From Gammaproteobacteria bacterium Ga0077536 (GTDB taxonomy: Bacteria; Pseudomonadota; Gammaproteobacteria; Ga0077536), in contig LNEL01000051.1 in the NCBI GenBank assembly GCA_001464935.1, positions 1 to 64,000 of the forward strand: a stretch of 64,000 nucleotides of DNA. Reading direction: 5' to 3'. Made by a program: the position numbers and the translations under genes. The notes beneath the pieces were generated by a model. The model saw nothing but the letters and a program-made list of their open reading frames with translations, was not told the DNA's origin and made no database searches. Of this stretch, positions 26,141 to 34,990 are shown one piece after another. Numbering within the stretch: the first letter of the stretch is position 1; each line of letters begins with the position of its first letter.

Positions 26141-27781
26141 TCACAGGTTCTTCAGTTTGTCCGTCTCGGCCTGCCGCAGCACGCGCCGCATGATCTTGCC
26201 GGTGGTCGTCATGGGCAGTTCACGCACGAATTCGATCAGCCGTGGCATCTCGTGCTTGGCGAGCCGCGTGTGCACCGACTCCTTCAATTCGGCGACCAGC
26301 GCCTCGGACGGCTCGAAGCCGTCGTTGAGGATGATGAAGGCCTTGATGATCTCCGTGCGCACGGGATCCGGGACGCCGATCGCGGCGACCATGCGGCAGG
26401 CCGGATGCTTCAGCAGCGCGTCTTCGATTTCACCGGGGCCGATGCGATAACCGGAACTCGTGATCACGTCGTCGCCGCGACCGTGAAACCAGAAGTAACC
26501 GTCTTCGTCCATGTGCCCCATGTCACCGGTCAGCAGCCAGTCGCCGAGGAATTTCTCGCGCGTCGCGTCGGGCCGGTTCAGATACTCGAGCAGCATCACC
26601 GGATGCGGACGCCGGCACGCAATCTGGCCTTCGACGCCGGGCGGACAGATGTTGCCCTGCTCATCGATGACCGCGGTCACGGTGCCCGGCGTCGGGCGCC
26701 CCATCGACCCCGGTTTGATCGGCATCACGGAGCCGTTGTTCGCGAGGATCAGATTGCATTCGGTCTGGCCATACACTTCGTTGATGCGGATGCCGAGTTC
26801 GCGTTGCGCCCACTCGAAGATCTCGGCCCCAACGGCTTCGCCGCCGGAGGCGATGACCCGCAGCTTGAGCGCGAATCTGGCGCGCGGATTGGGGATCGGC
26901 CGCATCAGCTTGAGCGCGGTCGGCGTGAGGAAGGCGCAGGTCACGCCATGCTCGCCGAGAATGCGATAAGCCTGCTCCGGCGCAAAGCCCTTCATCGCGA
27001 CCGTCGCGACCACCGTCGCGCCGTGAAACCAGCCGGAAAACAGCAGATTCGTGAGGCCCGCCATCCAGGCCCAGTCGGCCGGCGACCACAGCACGTCGTT
27101 GGGCTGCGGAAAGAAGTCGTACATGAACTCGACGCTCGGCATATGTCCCAGCAGCATGCGATGCGGCTGCACCGAGCCTTTCGGCATGCCCGTCGTGCCC
27201 GAGGTGTAGCTGACCCAGGCGGGCTCGTCGGCGCGCGTACGCACATTGGTGAAAGCGGGACTCGCCGCCTCGAGCGCCTGCCAGAAATTTCGCGCGCCTG
27301 CCGGTTCGCCGTCGACGACGAACACATGCTCGACGCTGGGGCAGGAGGCGCGCAGTTCCGCAATCTTCGGAAAGTTGGCGCTGTCGGTGACGACCACGCG
27401 CGCCTTCAGATCGTTCAGGCGATAACCGATCGCTTCCGGTCCGAACAGCACGGAGGTCGGGTTCGACACGAGCCCTGCCTTCCAGCACGCGACGTGACCG
27501 ATTGCCGCCTCAGGATCCTGCGCCAGCAGCAGGGTGACACGATCGCCGCGCTGCAGGCCCAGGCCCTGCAGGACGTTGGCGAACCGGTTCGCCTGCTGCT
27601 GGATGTCACCGAAGCTGAAGCGCTGTATCGCCTTGTGCTCATCCTCGTAAATCAACGCGGTGCGCGCAGGGTCATTCGCCCAGCGATCGCAGACGTCATC
27701 GGCGATGTTGTAGTCCTCGGGAATCTCCCACTGGAAATTCCGGTAGACCTCGTCGTACGTGCTGCCGCGCTTGATCATCAT
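26141..27781 (-). CDS. Acyl-CoA synthetase (AMP-forming), acetyl/medium-chain type
   Basis: A 546-residue ANL-superfamily ligase that activates a carboxylic acid via an acyl-adenylate to its CoA thioester. Motifs: P-loop YTSGTTGMPKGSVQ, substrate and adenine region GQTECNLILANNGSVMP, DWLLTGDMGHMDEDGYFWF with the invariant Asp, hinge RGDDVITSSGYRIGPGEIED, and the C-terminal catalytic Lys in TTTGKIMRRVLR. The N-terminus (NFQWEIPEDYNIADD) matches the acetyl-CoA/medium-chain ligase branch. The start MMIKRG at 27781 has AGGAAA upstream. It is divergent from the acyl-CoA dehydrogenase; together they would activate and dehydrogenate an acid. Confidence 0.92.
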   Translation of the reverse strand: MMIKRGSTYDEVYRNFQWEIPEDYNIADDVCDRWANDPARTALIYEDEHKAIQRFSFGDIQQQANRFANVLQGLGLQRGDRVTLLLAQDPEAAIGHVACWKAGLVSNPTSVLFGPEAIGYRLNDLKARVVVTDSANFPKIAELRASCPSVEHVFVVDGEPAGARNFWQALEAASPAFTNVRTRADEPAWVSYTSGTTGMPKGSVQPHRMLLGHMPSVEFMYDFFPQPNDVLWSPADWAWMAGLTNLLFSGWFHGATVVATVAMKGFAPEQAYRILGEHGVTCAFLTPTALKLMRPIPNPRARFALKLRVIASGGEAVGAEIFEWAQRELGIRINEVYGQTECNLILANNGSVMPIKPGSMGRPTPGTVTAVIDEQGNICPPGVEGQIACRRPHPVMLLEYLNRPDATREKFLGDWLLTGDMGHMDEDGYFWFHGRGDDVITSSGYRIGPGEIEDALLKHPACRMVAAIGVPDPVRTEIIKAFIILNDGFEPSEALVAELKESVHTRLAKHEMPRLIEFVRELPMTTTGKIMRRVLRQAETDKLKNL

Positions 27782-28065
27782 GGGACTTTTCCTGAATCGG
27801 GATTGGAGCGGACAGGCCGCTGACACATGGCGGCGACCCTCGCCGGCCCCATTGCCAGCGACACGACGGCGCGGTCGCCAGCCTCTGCGCCCCAAAATAA
27901 CGATTATGGGCGCCGGCAGAAAGCGCCACGGCGTTCGGCCTGCCCGCGCACCATGGGCCGATGGCTGTCACGCGGCTTCGCGCGGGATTGCCCACGGCGG
28001 TGGTGCACGACCGGGGTCAGTCGATTATCCTCCTGCCTCCTCCATTGTTCCTGCAGGCCCATCGC

Positions 28066-29241
28066 ATGCTGCCCCGCGACTTCACCGAAGAACAGATCAT
28101 GTTTCGCGCGGCCTATCGCCGCTTTCTGGCCGCCGAGATCGTGCCGCACATGGAGCGCTGGCGCGAACAGGGCATCGTCGATCGCGAAGCTTTCCTGAAG
28201 GCCGGTGAACAGGGTTACCTGATGGTGTGGCCGGATGAGAAGTACGGCGGCATGGGGGACAACGACTTCCGCTTCGAGCAGGTGATCCTCGAGGAAACCC
28301 AGTACGCGCGCGTCGGCGACTGGTACAACTCGTTGCACAGCCGTCTCGTGGGGCCCTACCTGACGCGCTTCGGCAGCGCCGAACAGTGCGAGCGTTTTTT
28401 GCCGCGCTGCGTGAAGGGTGAATGCATTCTCGCCGTCGCCATGACCGAACCCGATGCCGGCAGCGACCTCGCCGGCATGCGGACGCACGCGGAAGATCAT
28501 GGCGATCACTGGCTGCTGAACGGGCAGAAAACCTATATTTCGAATGGCATCAACGCCGATCTGGTGATCGTCGCCGCCAAAACCGATCCGCAACACAACC
28601 CGCATCACATGACGCTGTTCCTGGTCGAGCGCGGCATGGCCGGCTTCGAGCGCGGGCGCAACCTGAAGAAGATGGGCCTGAAGGCCCAGGACACCGCCGA
28701 ACTGTTCTTCAACGACGTGAAAGTGCCGAAAGCGAACGTGCTCGGCACCGCCGGGGAAGGCTTCAAGTACCTGATGATGGGGCTTGCCGAAGAACGGCTG
28801 ATCGGTGCCTGCGGTTATCTCGCGGCCGCGCAGTTGTCGTGGGATCTGGCCGCCGCCTACGTGCGGGATCGACAGGTGTTCGGCAAGCCGTTGTCGAGTT
28901 TCCAGAACACCCAGTTCAGGCTGGCCGAAGTGCGCACCGAACTCGACATCGCGCAGAGCTATGTCGACCAGTGCGTGCGCGCGTTCAACGCCGGCGCGCT
29001 GACCGCGGTCGACGCCGCGAAGGCGAAGCTCGTGACCAGCGAATTGCAGATCAAGGCGGCCGATGTCGGCGTGCAGATGCACGGCGGCGCGGGCTATATG
29101 GACGAATACCCGATCAGCCGCCAGTACACCGACGCGCGCATCGCGACCATCTACGCCGGCAGTTCAGAGGTGATGAAGATCATCATCAGCCGCGACTGCC
29201 TGTCCGACCGCTACGAGCCGTTCAACACGCGCAACTTCTGA
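28066..29241 (+). CDS. Acyl-CoA dehydrogenase
   Basis: A 391-residue FAD-dependent acyl-CoA dehydrogenase that introduces the alpha-beta double bond of an acyl-CoA. Family blocks: AVAMTEPDAGSDLAGM, HWLLNGQKTYISNG, DVKVPKANVLG, GLAEERLIGACGYL, RQVFGKPLSSFQNTQFRLAE and the end block QMHGGAGYMDEYPISRQYTD with IYAGSSEVMKIIISR. The usual catalytic Glu/Gly positions are of the common bacterial long/medium-chain type. The ATG at 28066 (MLPRDFTEEQIMF) is chosen because 35 further upstream residues are not family-like; its ribosome site is weak. A strong shared terminator follows. Confidence 0.92.
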   Translation: MLPRDFTEEQIMFRAAYRRFLAAEIVPHMERWREQGIVDREAFLKAGEQGYLMVWPDEKYGGMGDNDFRFEQVILEETQYARVGDWYNSLHSRLVGPYLTRFGSAEQCERFLPRCVKGECILAVAMTEPDAGSDLAGMRTHAEDHGDHWLLNGQKTYISNGINADLVIVAAKTDPQHNPHHMTLFLVERGMAGFERGRNLKKMGLKAQDTAELFFNDVKVPKANVLGTAGEGFKYLMMGLAEERLIGACGYLAAAQLSWDLAAAYVRDRQVFGKPLSSFQNTQFRLAEVRTELDIAQSYVDQCVRAFNAGALTAVDAAKAKLVTSELQIKAADVGVQMHGGAGYMDEYPISRQYTDARIATIYAGSSEVMKIIISRDCLSDRYEPFNTRNF

Positions 29242-29262
29242 TCCCGGCTGGCACTGCCGGTC

Positions 29263-29285
29263 TGCGCGCCGCGAGGCGGCGCGCA
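29263..29285. terminator. Bidirectional terminator hairpin
   Basis: TGCGCGCCGC and GCGGCGCGCA are perfect ten-base arms around a GAG loop. It lies between the convergent acyl-CoA dehydrogenase and the DUF3149 micro-protein gene. There is no long T-run, but placement and stability fit termination. Confidence 0.65.
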
Positions 29286-29314
29286 ACTGCCCGACGCGCT
29301 GCCCGCTGCCGCGC

Positions 29315-29443
29315 TCACCCCTGCCCGGATTTCACCATGAACAGGCGCACGATGTAGCCGATGACGACCATGGTGGTTGCGACCACCGCGAGGCTCATCA
29401 GGCCAATATCGGTGGTCAGGAACTCTTTCAGGACGGGACTCAT
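29315..29443 (-). CDS. DUF3149-family membrane micro-protein
   Basis: A 42-residue reading frame: a short amphipathic N-terminus SPVLKEFLTTDIGLMSLAVV continuing into one hydrophobic helix (VATTMVVIGYIVRLFM) and a short basic tail ending KSGQG. The phrase KEFLTTDIGLMSL matches the small DUF3149 proteins of beta/gammaproteobacteria. GAGGAGG lies eight bases before the ATG, a near-ideal ribosome site. No function is established for the family. It lies between ahpF and the acyl-CoA dehydrogenase and has its own terminator downstream. Easily missed because of size. Confidence 0.85.
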   Translation of the reverse strand: MSPVLKEFLTTDIGLMSLAVVATTMVVIGYIVRLFMVKSGQG

Positions 29444-29556
29444 GTCTGCCTCCTCACGTTGCCGGCAACCGCGCCTTCAATGTGAAAGTACCGCGTCCCC
29501 GGCGTCGTGATCGGGATCAAAGACATCGCATGGCGCAGGGCATCGTGATCCGGGCA

Positions 29557-29579
29557 CGCGGGAGGGCCGGCCTCCCGCG
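29557..29579 (-). terminator. Hairpin downstream of ahpF
   Basis: CGCGGGAGG and CCTCCCGCG form perfect nine-base arms around GCCGG, eight bases beyond the ahpF stop codon on the minus strand. No T-run, so it may terminate or protect the 3' end of the ahpCF transcript. Confidence 0.5.
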
Positions 29580-29587
29580 CGCCGGGG

Positions 29588-31160
29588 TCAGGCTGCGGCC
29601 GGGGCCGGCGTGCGGATCAGATGGTCGAACGCCGACAGCGCCGCTTTCGAACCCTCGCCCGCGGCAATGATGATCTGCTTGTAAGGCACGGTCGTCACGT
29701 CGCCGGCGGCAAAGATGCCCGGTACGCTGGTCGCGCACTTCGCGTCGATGATGATTTCGCCGAAGCGCGACAGCTCGATCGTGCCCTTCAGGAATTCGGT
29801 GTTCGGCACGAGGCCGATCTGCACGAACACGCCAGCCAGATCGATCGCGTGCTCCGCGCCCGAGGCCGTCCGTGTACCGCAGGCCGTTGACCTTCTGGCC
29901 GTCGCCCGTGATGGCTGTCGTCTGCGCATTCACATGGATTTTCACGTTCGGCAGGCTTTTCAGCTTGTCGACGAGTACCTGGTCAGCGCGCAGCGCATCG
30001 GCGAACTCGAGCAGCGTCACGCTGCCGACGACGCCGGCGAGATCGATTGCCGCCTCGACGCCCGAATTGCCGCCGCCGATCACCGCCACGTCCTTGCCCT
30101 TGAACAGCGGGCCGTCGCAGTGCGGGCAGTACGCCACACCCTTGGTCTTGTACTCGTGTTCGCCGGGTACATTGATGTTCTTCCAGCGTGCCCCGGTCGC
30201 GAGTATCACGGTGCGTGCCTTCAGCACGGCGCCATTCTCGAGTACCACCTGCGCGTAGCCACCGGGCTGCGCGGCCGGTTCGAGCTTCGCGACCCGCTGC
30301 AGTGTGATCAGATCCACGCCGTAGTGGCGGACATGCGCTTCGAGCGCGGCGGCGAACTTCGGCCCTTCGGTCTCGAGCACGGAGATGAAGTTCTCGATGC
30401 CCAGCGTATCCATGGTCTGGCCGCCAAAGCGCTCGGCAACGATACCGGTGCGGATGCCCTTGCGGGCCGCATAGACCGCCGCGGCGGCGCCGGCGGGGCC
30501 ACCACCGATGATCAGCACGTCGTACGGCGCCTTGTCGCCGAGCTTCGCAGCCTCGCGCTGCGCCGCGCCGCTGTCGATTTTCGCGAGAATCTCGCCGAGC
30601 TCGATCCGCCCGCTCGCGAAGTCCTGATCGTTCAACGTGGTCTTCGGGACCGCCATGATCTGGCGCTCCTCGACCTCCTGCTGGAACAGTCCGCCGTCGA
30701 TGGCGACGTGCCGCACGCGAGGATTGAACACTGCCATCAGGTTCAAGGCCTGTACCACGTCCGGACAGTTGTGGCAGGTGAGGCTCATCCAGGTCGTGAA
30801 ATCGAAATCGCCGTCCAGCCCTTTGATCTGTTCGAGCACATCGGCTTCGACCTTCGGCGGATGGCCGCCGGCCCACAGGATGGCCAGCAACAGGGAGGTG
30901 AACTCGTGGCCCATCGGCAGCGCTGCGAAGCGCACGCCCATGTCCTCGCCGTCACGGGTGATCTGGAACGACGGACGGCGCGCGAACTGGCCGTCGAAGC
31001 GCGTGCGCACGCGATCGGGCGCAATGGCCGAGATCTCGGTCAGCAGTTCCCGGATGTCACCGGCAGCAGGCGAATCGTCGAGGCTGGCAATCAGCGCAAC
31101 CGGGTGCACGATGCGCTCGAAGTAGGCGGCGAGCTGGTCTTTGGTAGCGGCATCCAACAT
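29588..31160 (-). pseudogene. ahpF: ahpF, alkyl hydroperoxide reductase flavoprotein subunit, with an apparent frameshift
   Basis: The FAD/NADH-dependent reductase that re-reduces AhpC. It has an N-terminal double-thioredoxin domain with CHNCPD, then FAD ([20 protein letters not shown]), the redox CPHCDGPLF and NAD loop ([19 protein letters not shown]). The frame is intact to VNGLRYTD, then continues as unrelated Arg-rich sequence; the correct family ending ([19 protein letters not shown] ... [10 protein letters not shown] ... [14 protein letters not shown]) is in the next frame down to the stop at 29588. Removing one base near 29864-29871 restores a continuous ~523-residue AhpF. Either a real mutation or a sequencing error. 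GAGGACC precedes the start; ahpC lies upstream in the same direction. Confidence 0.88.
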
Positions 31161-31261
31161 GGTCAGGTCCTCCTGCGGACAGTGTGGGTGCGTGCGCCAT
31201 CAGCCGGAGTCGGTGACACGTCCGGCGCGCAGCGCCAATCGAACAGGCATGCACAGGGGAA

Positions 31262-31284
31262 GTGGCGCAGCGTCGCTGCGCCAC
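31262..31284 (-). terminator. Hairpin between ahpC and ahpF
   Basis: GTGGCGCAGC and GCTGCGCCAC are perfect ten-base arms with a three-base GTC loop, 48 bases past the ahpC stop and ~100 before the ahpF start. It probably attenuates readthrough or marks an RNA-processing point so that more AhpC than AhpF is made. Confidence 0.55.
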
Positions 31285-31332
31285 CGGGCGCGCAGACCGG
31301 GCCGTGGCCCTGCCTGCGCGCTTGTCGACGGC

Positions 31333-31896
31333 TCAGATCTTGCCGACCAGGTCCAGCGACGGGGTCAGGGTCTTCGCGCCTTCGTTCCACTTCGCCGGGC
31401 ACACCTGGCCCGGGTTCTTCGCGATGTACTGGGCGGCCTTCAGCTTGCGCAGGGTTTCCTTGACGTCGCGGGCAATCGCGTTGTCGTGGATTTCGGCGGT
31501 CTTGATGAAGCCTTCCGGGTTGATCACGAACGTGCCGCGGAGCGCCAGACCCGCTTCGGGAATGTGCACGCCGAACATGTTGGTCAGGGTGTGGGTCGGG
31601 TCGCCGACCAGCGGGAACTTCGCCTTGCCGACCGCCGGGCTGGTTTCATGCCAGACCTTGTGCGAGAAGTGAGTGTCGGTGGTGACGATGTACACCTCGG
31701 CGTCAGCCTTCTGGAATTCGGCGTAGTTGTCGGCCGCGTCTTCGACTTCGGTCGGGCAGTTGAACGTGAACGCGGCGGGCATGAAAATCACGACCGACCA
31801 TTTGCCGCGCAGCGTCTCGTCGGTGACTTCGATGAACTTGCCGTTGTGGAAAGCCTGGGCTTTGAACGGTTGTACCTGGGTGTTGATGATCGACAT
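31333..31896 (-). CDS. ahpC: AhpC, alkyl hydroperoxide peroxiredoxin
   Basis: A 187-residue typical 2-Cys peroxiredoxin that reduces H2O2 and organic peroxides in the cytosol. The peroxidatic Cys is in PAAFTFNCPTE, the resolving Cys in PGQVCPAKW, and the ending LTPSLDLVGKI is the classic AhpC tail. TDTHFSHKVWHETS also matches. In the peroxidatic loop Ala and Asn replace the more usual Asp and Val, a variant common in proteobacteria. AAGGAACTC precedes the ATG at 31896. It precedes ahpF on the same strand, with a hairpin between, and has an OxyR-like operator upstream. Confidence 0.97.
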   Translation of the reverse strand: MSIINTQVQPFKAQAFHNGKFIEVTDETLRGKWSVVIFMPAAFTFNCPTEVEDAADNYAEFQKADAEVYIVTTDTHFSHKVWHETSPAVGKAKFPLVGDPTHTLTNMFGVHIPEAGLALRGTFVINPEGFIKTAEIHDNAIARDVKETLRKLKAAQYIAKNPGQVCPAKWNEGAKTLTPSLDLVGKI

Positions 31897-31944
31897 GTGA
31901 GTTCCTTCTGAGGGGTTGAGAGTCTGATCTGGGGCGCATCCTAA

Positions 31945-32007
31945 CCGCATTGCATCAATGCGGGAATTTGATAATTCCGATGGGCCCGATAGCCAGAGGC
32001 TATCGGG
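31945..32007 (-). promoter_or_regulatory. ahpC promoter/operator with OxyR-like dyad and three inverted repeats
   Basis: Upstream of ahpC lie three inverted repeats: CCCGATAGCC/GGCTATCGGG (31985-32007), GGAATT/AATTCC (31963-31978) and CCGCATTG/CAATGCGG (31945-31963). On the ahpC strand the first reads ATAG-N7-CTAT, the OxyR half-operator, followed by seven bases and ATCG-N7-CAAA, a degenerate second half in the correct register. OxyR control of ahpCF is well established; no oxyR gene is in the window. A TAGGAT at the third repeat's edge could serve as -10. Confidence 0.6.
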
Positions 32008-32337
32008 GTACCCGGTGGGGCTCGTTCAGGCCCCTCTCGATATCACCCGGTCGAGCGGCGGCCGGGATTCACCGGCGGGGCGATCGTGGCTGCTGCAGTG
32101 GACGGCCGGGCCCCGAACCACGCCCCGCACAGGGGCATCAGCGAATCGAGCGCACTGATCCCGTGCCGCCTGCTCCGTCGGGAGCTGTTCCCGGCACGCG
32201 CTCCCGCGCCTGACTGAGGCTCTACGTGGCGCATTTCACTGGGCTCGCGGCTTGGTGCTAGCATGCGCGGCGGTCGACCACACGCGCCTGTGAGCATGAT
32301 GGCGACCGGCCTTGCCACGCAGAGAATCACCTTCGCC
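32008..32337. other. Intergenic region upstream of the uptake locus
   Basis: Some 330 bases between the ahpC operator and the small His/Cys-rich protein gene. No gene recognised on either strand. It presumably contains the promoter of the TonB receptor/ABC locus; no Fur-box-like or other known operator was spotted by eye. Confidence 0.3.
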
Positions 32338-32652
32338 ATGCTGTCGACGCTCAAAGCGATATCCCGCGACCACACGCGCCTTGGCGCGCTGTGCTGCGTG
32401 GTGCTCGCGGCATGGCTGCAGTTCGCGCTGGTGCTGCATCAGAGCGAACACGAGGACGGCAGCAGCGCCACCGCCTGCCATGCCTGCGTCGTGCTGAAGC
32501 ACATCGGCCACGCGCTCCCGCCGGCTGATCTGCCGGCGCTCGAGGCCGGGCGGCGCGCACATGATCTGCGCTGTGTCCGCTGCGACGCCCGACCATTCGC
32601 CGCCCACGCCTATCACTCCCGCGCCCCGCCCCGACCCGCTGCCCTGACTTAG
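32338..32652 (+). CDS. Small His/Cys-rich exported protein (DUF2946-like)
   Basis: A 104-residue protein with one hydrophobic segment (LGALCCVVLAAWLQFALVL, about residues 16-34) followed by HQSEHED and then ACHACVVLKHIGHALPP, a set of closely spaced His and Cys residues typical of small DUF2946-like proteins. These are often found next to TonB receptors and are suspected of metal handling. The tail has a further CVRCDARP. The ATG at 32338 is the most family-like start, but its ribosome site is weak and in-frame ATGs lie upstream (32263, 32296). It is followed co-directionally by the TonB receptor. Confidence 0.6.
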   Translation: MLSTLKAISRDHTRLGALCCVVLAAWLQFALVLHQSEHEDGSSATACHACVVLKHIGHALPPADLPALEAGRRAHDLRCVRCDARPFAAHAYHSRAPPRPAALT

Positions 32653-32859
32653 TCACAGAGTCCGTATCGCAGCGGGCCGACAGCGCCAGGGCGCTGTGCC
32701 AGCCCGCGAGCGCGCGGCGCCGTCCGGTCCTTGGCGTCCGGACGGCAGCTGCGTCGTGCACGCTGCATCCGGATCTTTTCTTGCAAGCTCGCCGCCACAC
32801 GCCTGGCAGACAGTCGCCGGCACGGTGGCTCGCCCTCGTCGTCATGGGGAAATGAAGTC

Positions 32860-34983
32860 ATGCATCGATGTACCAGAATGGCCGCCGCGGCCCTCGTCGC
32901 CGCGTCCGTCAACACGTCCACAGCCGCACCGGCCTCCGGCAGCGATGAAGAGATCAGCGTCGTCGCGACGCGCCAGGCCTACCGAGGCGTGTTCGAGCCG
33001 CTCGAAACGCCGGCCGCGGTGACCGCGATCGACGAGGAGGTGTTTCAGCGGGCCGGCGCGCTCGACCTCAACCAGGCGCTCGACCTGTCCGCCTCCGTCG
33101 CGCGCCAGAACAACTTCGGCGGCCTGTGGAACAGTTTCGCAATCCGCGGGCTCGTCGGCGATGAAAACCTGCCGAGCGGCTACCTCGTCAACGGCTTCAA
33201 CGCGGGTCGCGGCTTCGGCGGTCCCCGCGACCTGTCCGGGATCGAGCGCATCGAGATCCTCAAGGGTCCGAAGGCGGCACTGTTCGGGCGCGGCGAACCG
33301 GGAGGTGCGATCAACATCGTCACCAAGCGTCCGACGTTCGATCGCCAGGCCCAGGTCCGGTTCTCAGCCGGGCGCTTCGATCACTGGCGGGCCGATGTCG
33401 ACGGCACCACGCCTCTGAACGATGTGTTCGCGGTACGCGTCGTCGGCTTCTTCGAGGATGCCGAAAGCTTCCGCGATACCATCGAGACCCAACGCTACGG
33501 CACCAGCCCGTCGTTCACGCTGCGTCTCGGCGAATCGACGACACTGACTTATGAACTCGAAGCGAGTCATCAGTCGCTGCCCTTCGACCGCGGCGTACTG
33601 GCCATCGACGGTCGTCTCGGTGTGCTGCCCGACGAGCGTTTCCTTGGCGAGCCAGGCGACGGGCCGATGGAAACCGACGTCCTCGGTCACCAGGTGGAGT
33701 TGCAGCACGACTTCAATGATCGCTGGAGCCTGCTGGCCGGCGGCGGTTATCGCGATACTTCCCTGTCCGGTTTCTCGACCGAGGCCGAACTCGCACGCAA
33801 CCGGCAGCGGCTGTTCGTCGACGGGCGCACCCTCAGCCGCCAGCGCAGATCGCGCGAATACGATTCGACTTACGCGGTGGTGCGCGGCGAACTTGCCGGG
33901 ACTTTCGACACGGGTCCGGTCGAACACCGGGTGCTGCTCGGCGCCGACGCCGATCGCTTCGAAAACGATCAATTGTTCAAACGGTTTCGGGGCCCGACGC
34001 TCGGCACGAATCCGACTCTCCAGCAGTCTTATGCGATCGACATCTTCGCGCCGGTGTACGGGCAGTTCGCGCTGCCTGCCGTCACGCCGCTGACCGACCG
34101 GCTCGAAGTGCAGGAAGCCGTGGGCGTCTACCTGCAGGACCAGTTCTCGCTCGGCTCGCGCGTGCGGTTACGCGTCGGCGTGCGCTACGACGACTTCCAG
34201 CAGGAACTCGAGGACAGACTCGCCCGGCGCGATACCCGTCAGTCGGACAGCCGCTGGAGCCCGCAAACCGGCATCGTGTTCGCCGCCACCGACTCGGTGT
34301 CCCTGTACATGGCCTACGGTGAAGGCTTCCGCGCGTTGTCGGGCGCCGATTTTGCGGGCAATCCGTTCGGGCCCAACCTCAGCGACTCGCTCGAGGGCGG
34401 CCTGCAGTTCGAACATCCGTCGAGCACCCTGTCCGGCACGCTCGCGATCTTCTCCCTGAGCCAGGACAACAACCTGACGTCGGATCCCGTCAACGCCGGC
34501 TTCCAGATCACGGCGGGCGAGGCGCGCTCGCGCGGCGTGGAGCTGGATCTTGCCGGTGAACCGCTGCCCGGCCTGCACCTGTGGTTGTCTTATGCGTTCA
34601 TCGACGCCGAGATGGTCAACGATGTGCTCGACGTCAATTTCGGACAATCGATCCGTGCGGGCGATCGGCTGCTGAACGTGCCGCGACACACCTTGAACCT
34701 GCAGGTGGCCAGGGAATGGGAAGTGATGAACCGGACCCTGACCTTTGGCGGTGGTCTGCTGCATGTCGGCACGCGACTGGGCGAGGTGGCCACCGATTTC
34801 GAACTGCCCGACTACACCCTGCTGCGCAGCTTCATCGACTATGAGCTGTCGAACCACGTGCTCGTCCGCGCCGAGATCGACAACCTGCTCGACGCAACCT
34901 ACTACACCAACTCGTTCTCGCAGCTGTGGGTACAGCCCGGCACGCCGCTGGGCTTTCGGCTGTCGACAGTCGTGACGTTCTGA
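32860..34983 (+). CDS. TonB-dependent siderophore-type receptor
   Basis: A 707-residue outer-membrane receptor. It has a signal peptide (about residues 6-22), a plug domain with RQAYRGVFEPLETPAAVTAI, NFGGLWNSFAIRGLVGDEN, YLVNGFNAGRGFGGPRDLSG and GPKAALFGRGEPGGAINIVT, then a long 22-strand barrel and a terminal aromatic (VVTF). It is closest to the siderophore receptor class. The ATG at 32860 gives a plausible signal peptide; the longer reading begins with unrelated Arg-rich sequence. The ABC ATPase begins seven bases after its stop, so receptor and ABC transporter share a transcript. The ligand is unknown. Confidence 0.92.
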   Translation: MHRCTRMAAAALVAASVNTSTAAPASGSDEEISVVATRQAYRGVFEPLETPAAVTAIDEEVFQRAGALDLNQALDLSASVARQNNFGGLWNSFAIRGLVGDENLPSGYLVNGFNAGRGFGGPRDLSGIERIEILKGPKAALFGRGEPGGAINIVTKRPTFDRQAQVRFSAGRFDHWRADVDGTTPLNDVFAVRVVGFFEDAESFRDTIETQRYGTSPSFTLRLGESTTLTYELEASHQSLPFDRGVLAIDGRLGVLPDERFLGEPGDGPMETDVLGHQVELQHDFNDRWSLLAGGGYRDTSLSGFSTEAELARNRQRLFVDGRTLSRQRRSREYDSTYAVVRGELAGTFDTGPVEHRVLLGADADRFENDQLFKRFRGPTLGTNPTLQQSYAIDIFAPVYGQFALPAVTPLTDRLEVQEAVGVYLQDQFSLGSRVRLRVGVRYDDFQQELEDRLARRDTRQSDSRWSPQTGIVFAATDSVSLYMAYGEGFRALSGADFAGNPFGPNLSDSLEGGLQFEHPSSTLSGTLAIFSLSQDNNLTSDPVNAGFQITAGEARSRGVELDLAGEPLPGLHLWLSYAFIDAEMVNDVLDVNFGQSIRAGDRLLNVPRHTLNLQVAREWEVMNRTLTFGGGLLHVGTRLGEVATDFELPDYTLLRSFIDYELSNHVLVRAEIDNLLDATYYTNSFSQLWVQPGTPLGFRLSTVVTF

Positions 34984-34990
34984 GGCGGCG

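Noticed and set aside
26252-27823. 523-codon plus-strand frame opposite the acyl-CoA synthetase
   Set aside because: Shadow composition; opposite strand has all ANL motifs.
29715-31463. 582-codon plus-strand frame across ahpF and into ahpC
   Set aside because: Antisense to two recognised peroxide genes; no domain similarity of its own.
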